A stretch of DNA of 64,000 nt, from NCBI GenBank assembly GCA_016788785.1, contig JAEUSM010000016.1:83548-147547 (forward strand). The letters are read 5' to 3'. Made by a program: the position numbers and the translations under genes. This DNA comes from Candidatus Kapaibacterium sp. (lineage in GTDB: Bacteria; Bacteroidota; Ignavibacteria; Kapaibacteriales; JAEUSM01). Shown here in pieces: positions 62,685 through 64,000 of this stretch (within the stretch, counting starts at the first letter, position 1; each line of letters begins with the position of its first letter). Below the pieces are notes generated by a model. The model did not search any database. It was not told the origin of the DNA and worked only from the letters and a program-made list of their open reading frames with translations.

Positions 62685-63254
62685 ATGATTTCGGTACTTC
62701 GTGAGCATATTTTAAACCGAGTTGGTGACAATGTAGATGGCTTAGAAACTGTTCTTGCTCATTTTCTCGTGGAAACATTCCAAAAAAACGAAATACTTCA
62801 AGAGGAAGGAACAGTTTGTAAATATGTCTACTTTATTGCGAGTGGATGTTTGCAACATTTCATCTACACTCCTGATGCTGAAGAAGTTACGAACGAAATT
62901 CTCATAGAACATACTTGGTATGCAGATATTCAAAGTTTTTCCAATCAAACACCAACAAAAGAAAATATTCGAGCATTGGAAGAAACTGTTGTGTGCAAAA
63001 TAACCTTAGAACATTTTCAAAAAATGATGGTGACAGTTCCACAATTTCCTATAGTGTATTCAAGAATTTTAGAAGAAATTGTTCAACAATCGAAACATAG
63101 GGTCGAAAACTTCCTCTCTTTGGATGCAAAAGAACGATTTAAATGGTTGCAACAACACCGACCTGACCTTTTAAAACGTGTTTCGAATAAGGTAATAGCG
63201 TCCTATTTGGGCATTCGTGAAGAAACACTCAGCAGACTCAAACATAAAATTTGA
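62685..63254 (+). CDS. Crp/Fnr family transcriptional regulator
   Basis: 189 aa from ATG 62685; a longer ORF starts inside the tmRNA region and was rejected. The N-terminal cupin-like domain (FQKNEILQEEGTVCKYVYFIASGCLQHFI) lacks the GE and RxA residues that bind cAMP in E. coli Crp. The C-terminal HTH contains VIASYLGIREETLSRLKHK. No cysteines are placed for an Fnr iron-sulfur cluster. It is a short Bacteroidota-type member of the family; its ligand is unknown. A Fnr-like box lies just after it. Confidence 0.85.
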   Translation: MISVLREHILNRVGDNVDGLETVLAHFLVETFQKNEILQEEGTVCKYVYFIASGCLQHFIYTPDAEEVTNEILIEHTWYADIQSFSNQTPTKENIRALEETVVCKITLEHFQKMMVTVPQFPIVYSRILEEIVQQSKHRVENFLSLDAKERFKWLQQHRPDLLKRVSNKVIASYLGIREETLSRLKHKI

Positions 63255-63259
63255 TAACA

Positions 63260-63273
63260 TTGATATAAGTCAA
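63260..63273. promoter_or_regulatory. Fnr/Dnr-like palindromic box upstream of the VOC gene
   Basis: TTGAT-ATAA-GTCAA matches the Crp/Fnr consensus TTGAT-N4-ATCAA at nine of ten positions. It sits between the regulator stop codon (63254) and the VOC gene, about 43 bp upstream of a predicted start point if TAATTTCG (63296-63303) is the -7 box. A second TTGAT half-site is at about 63251. Confidence 0.45.
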
Positions 63274-63344
63274 TGAAAATCACAAAACTTTGATGTAATT
63301 TCGTACATAATTCTCGTTTTTTATATATTTACAATGGTGATACA

Positions 63345-63731
63345 ATGGAAAAATTAGGCGGAAACGCAAATGCACTCAACTGGTTTGAAATACCAGCAAC
63401 TGATCTCAGCAGAGCTCAAAAATTTTACGAATCTATTTTTGACATCACTATGCAATTCCTCGATATGGGTGAAATGCAAATGTCAATGTTCCCAACTGGA
63501 GAAAAAAACGTCGGTGGAGCTTTAGCAAAAAGTGAATACAACGTTCCTTCTTCCACCGGTGCATTAATTTATCTCAATGCCAATCCAGATTTGCAAACCG
63601 TTTTGGACAAAGTAGAATCTGCCGGTGGACAAGTAGCGATGCCAAAAACTCCAATTGGCAATGATTGGGGCTTTTTTGCAATGATAGTCGATACTGAAGG
63701 AAATACGGTAGGTTTACATTCAATGGAATAG
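63345..63731 (+). CDS. VOC (glyoxalase/bleomycin-resistance-like) family protein
   Basis: 128 aa. The opening ALNWFEIPATDLSRAQKFYESIFDITMQFL and the later LIYLNANPDLQTVLDKVESAGGQVAMPKTPIGNDWGFFAMIVDTEGNTVGLHS form the beta-alpha-beta-beta-beta halves of VOC metalloproteins of the PhnB/YdhR-like sort. Metal-binding residues are incomplete by eye. Substrate is unknown. It may be regulated by the Crp/Fnr protein encoded just upstream. Confidence 0.88.
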   Translation: MEKLGGNANALNWFEIPATDLSRAQKFYESIFDITMQFLDMGEMQMSMFPTGEKNVGGALAKSEYNVPSSTGALIYLNANPDLQTVLDKVESAGGQVAMPKTPIGNDWGFFAMIVDTEGNTVGLHSME

Positions 63732-63753
63732 AATCTGATTTAATTTTTGCACG

Positions 63754-63785
63754 AAAAAAGCCTACATTTGGAGGCTTTTTTTTTG
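63754..63785. terminator. Terminator after the VOC gene
   Basis: AAAAAAGCCT (63754-63763), loop, AGGC and a long T run. Both sides carry A/T runs, so it can also serve the minus-strand gene ending at 63803. Confidence 0.85.
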
Positions 63786-63802
63786 TTTTACAATTGAATT
63801 AA

Positions 63803-64000
63803 TCACTCTACTTCAAAATCATAAGTATTCTTTAGCTTTTCATCTACTGACGTTACTATAATAGTATATTTCCCTTTTGGTAAATATTCTACATTAATAG
63901 ATCTAAGTCCTTTTTGAGGTTTCTTTGTTTGATTTAAAACGCTACCATCTTCTCTTACAATAGTAATATTATAACTAAGAGTATCATAAGGTCTAATGTA
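63803..64000 (-). CDS. Exported protein, 3' end only (partial at window edge)
   Basis: The minus-strand frame is open from the edge to a TGA at 63805-63803 (65 codons). It reads a short beta-sandwich: ITIVREDGSVLNQTKKPQKG, then SINVEYLPKGKYTIIVTSVDEK. The strand-LPKGxYTI-strand end resembles both DUF3244-like and T9SS-type C-terminal domains, so an extracytoplasmic protein is likely. The start, signal peptide and family are outside the window. Confidence 0.6.
   Translation of the reverse strand, partial: YIRPYDTLSYNITIVREDGSVLNQTKKPQKGLRSINVEYLPKGKYTIIVTSVDEKLKNTYDFEVE

Noticed and set aside
62685..63254. Crp/Fnr protein as cAMP receptor for the neighbouring cyclases
   Set aside because: The GE and RxA residues that hold cAMP in Crp are missing in its sensory domain.

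Overview
The window looks like chromosome of a low-GC member of the Bacteroidota/Chlorobiota (FCB) group. Four things point there: three proteins carry C-terminal type IX secretion (T9SS) sorting domains; several families typical of the group are present (DUF5683, DUF4835, DUF4292, GWxTD, a Bacteroidota-type LptD); start-site motifs of the form TTGG/TTTG-19 bp-TAnnTTTG precede several genes; and coupled TAATG or ATGA gene junctions are common. The mix, including TPR-adenylate cyclases and dense intergenic repeats, resembles Ignavibacteria/Kapabacteria-like genomes, but the exact lineage is an inference. There is no phage, transposase, CRISPR array or tRNA that I can recognise.

Layout. 1-3.6 kb (minus): a partial ECF sigma factor, a gamma-carbonic-anhydrase-like protein, a beta-propeller lipoprotein and a CCA-adding enzyme. 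3.7-7.3 kb (plus): rplM-rpsI-rpsB-tsf-pyrH. 7.3-9.5 kb: a lipoprotein gene between two repeat islands, with a broken copy of the clpX 3' end and its terminator beside it. 9.5-12.5 kb: DUF5683-RidA (minus) and clpP-clpX (plus). 12.5-20.2 kb (minus): two paralogous lipoproteins, a T9SS subtilisin with an 8-bp tandem repeat near its start, a repeat island and an FN3-type T9SS protein. 20.5-26.8 kb (minus): a Yej/Opp-like peptide ABC importer. 27-29 kb (plus): flavin reductase and an RlmI-like methyltransferase. 29.2-36.7 kb (minus): an exported unknown, rpsD, a methyltransferase, a T9SS GSDH-type dehydrogenase, a GWxTD protein and rimO. 36.9-41.2 kb (plus): rlmB, a DUF4292 lipoprotein and lptD. 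41.9-48.4 kb (plus): a bestrophin, an exported unknown, two signalling proteins and an acetyltransferase. 48.4-53.8 kb (minus): tsaB, thioesterase, DUF4835/PorD-like, two PH-domain membrane proteins and murD. 54.0-61.6 kb (minus): four tandem TPR-adenylate cyclase genes. 61.8-64 kb: a small coiled-coil lipoprotein, tmRNA (ssrA), a Crp/Fnr regulator, a VOC protein and a partial exported protein.

How the genes work together. Much of the window is core translation and quality control: ribosomal proteins, EF-Ts, rRNA and ribosomal-protein modification, ClpXP and tmRNA, TsaB, and a CCA enzyme. A second theme is the cell envelope: LptD plus a LolB-like lipoprotein, a PorD-like T9SS factor and its cargo proteins, and MurD. 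A third theme is signalling: four co-translated cyclases, a receiver-kinase, and a large kinase-like protein that has lost key residues.

The most unusual features are the four-cyclase operon, the putative contingency repeat in the subtilisin gene, the clpX-tail/lipoprotein segmental duplication, and the modular intergenic repeat islands.
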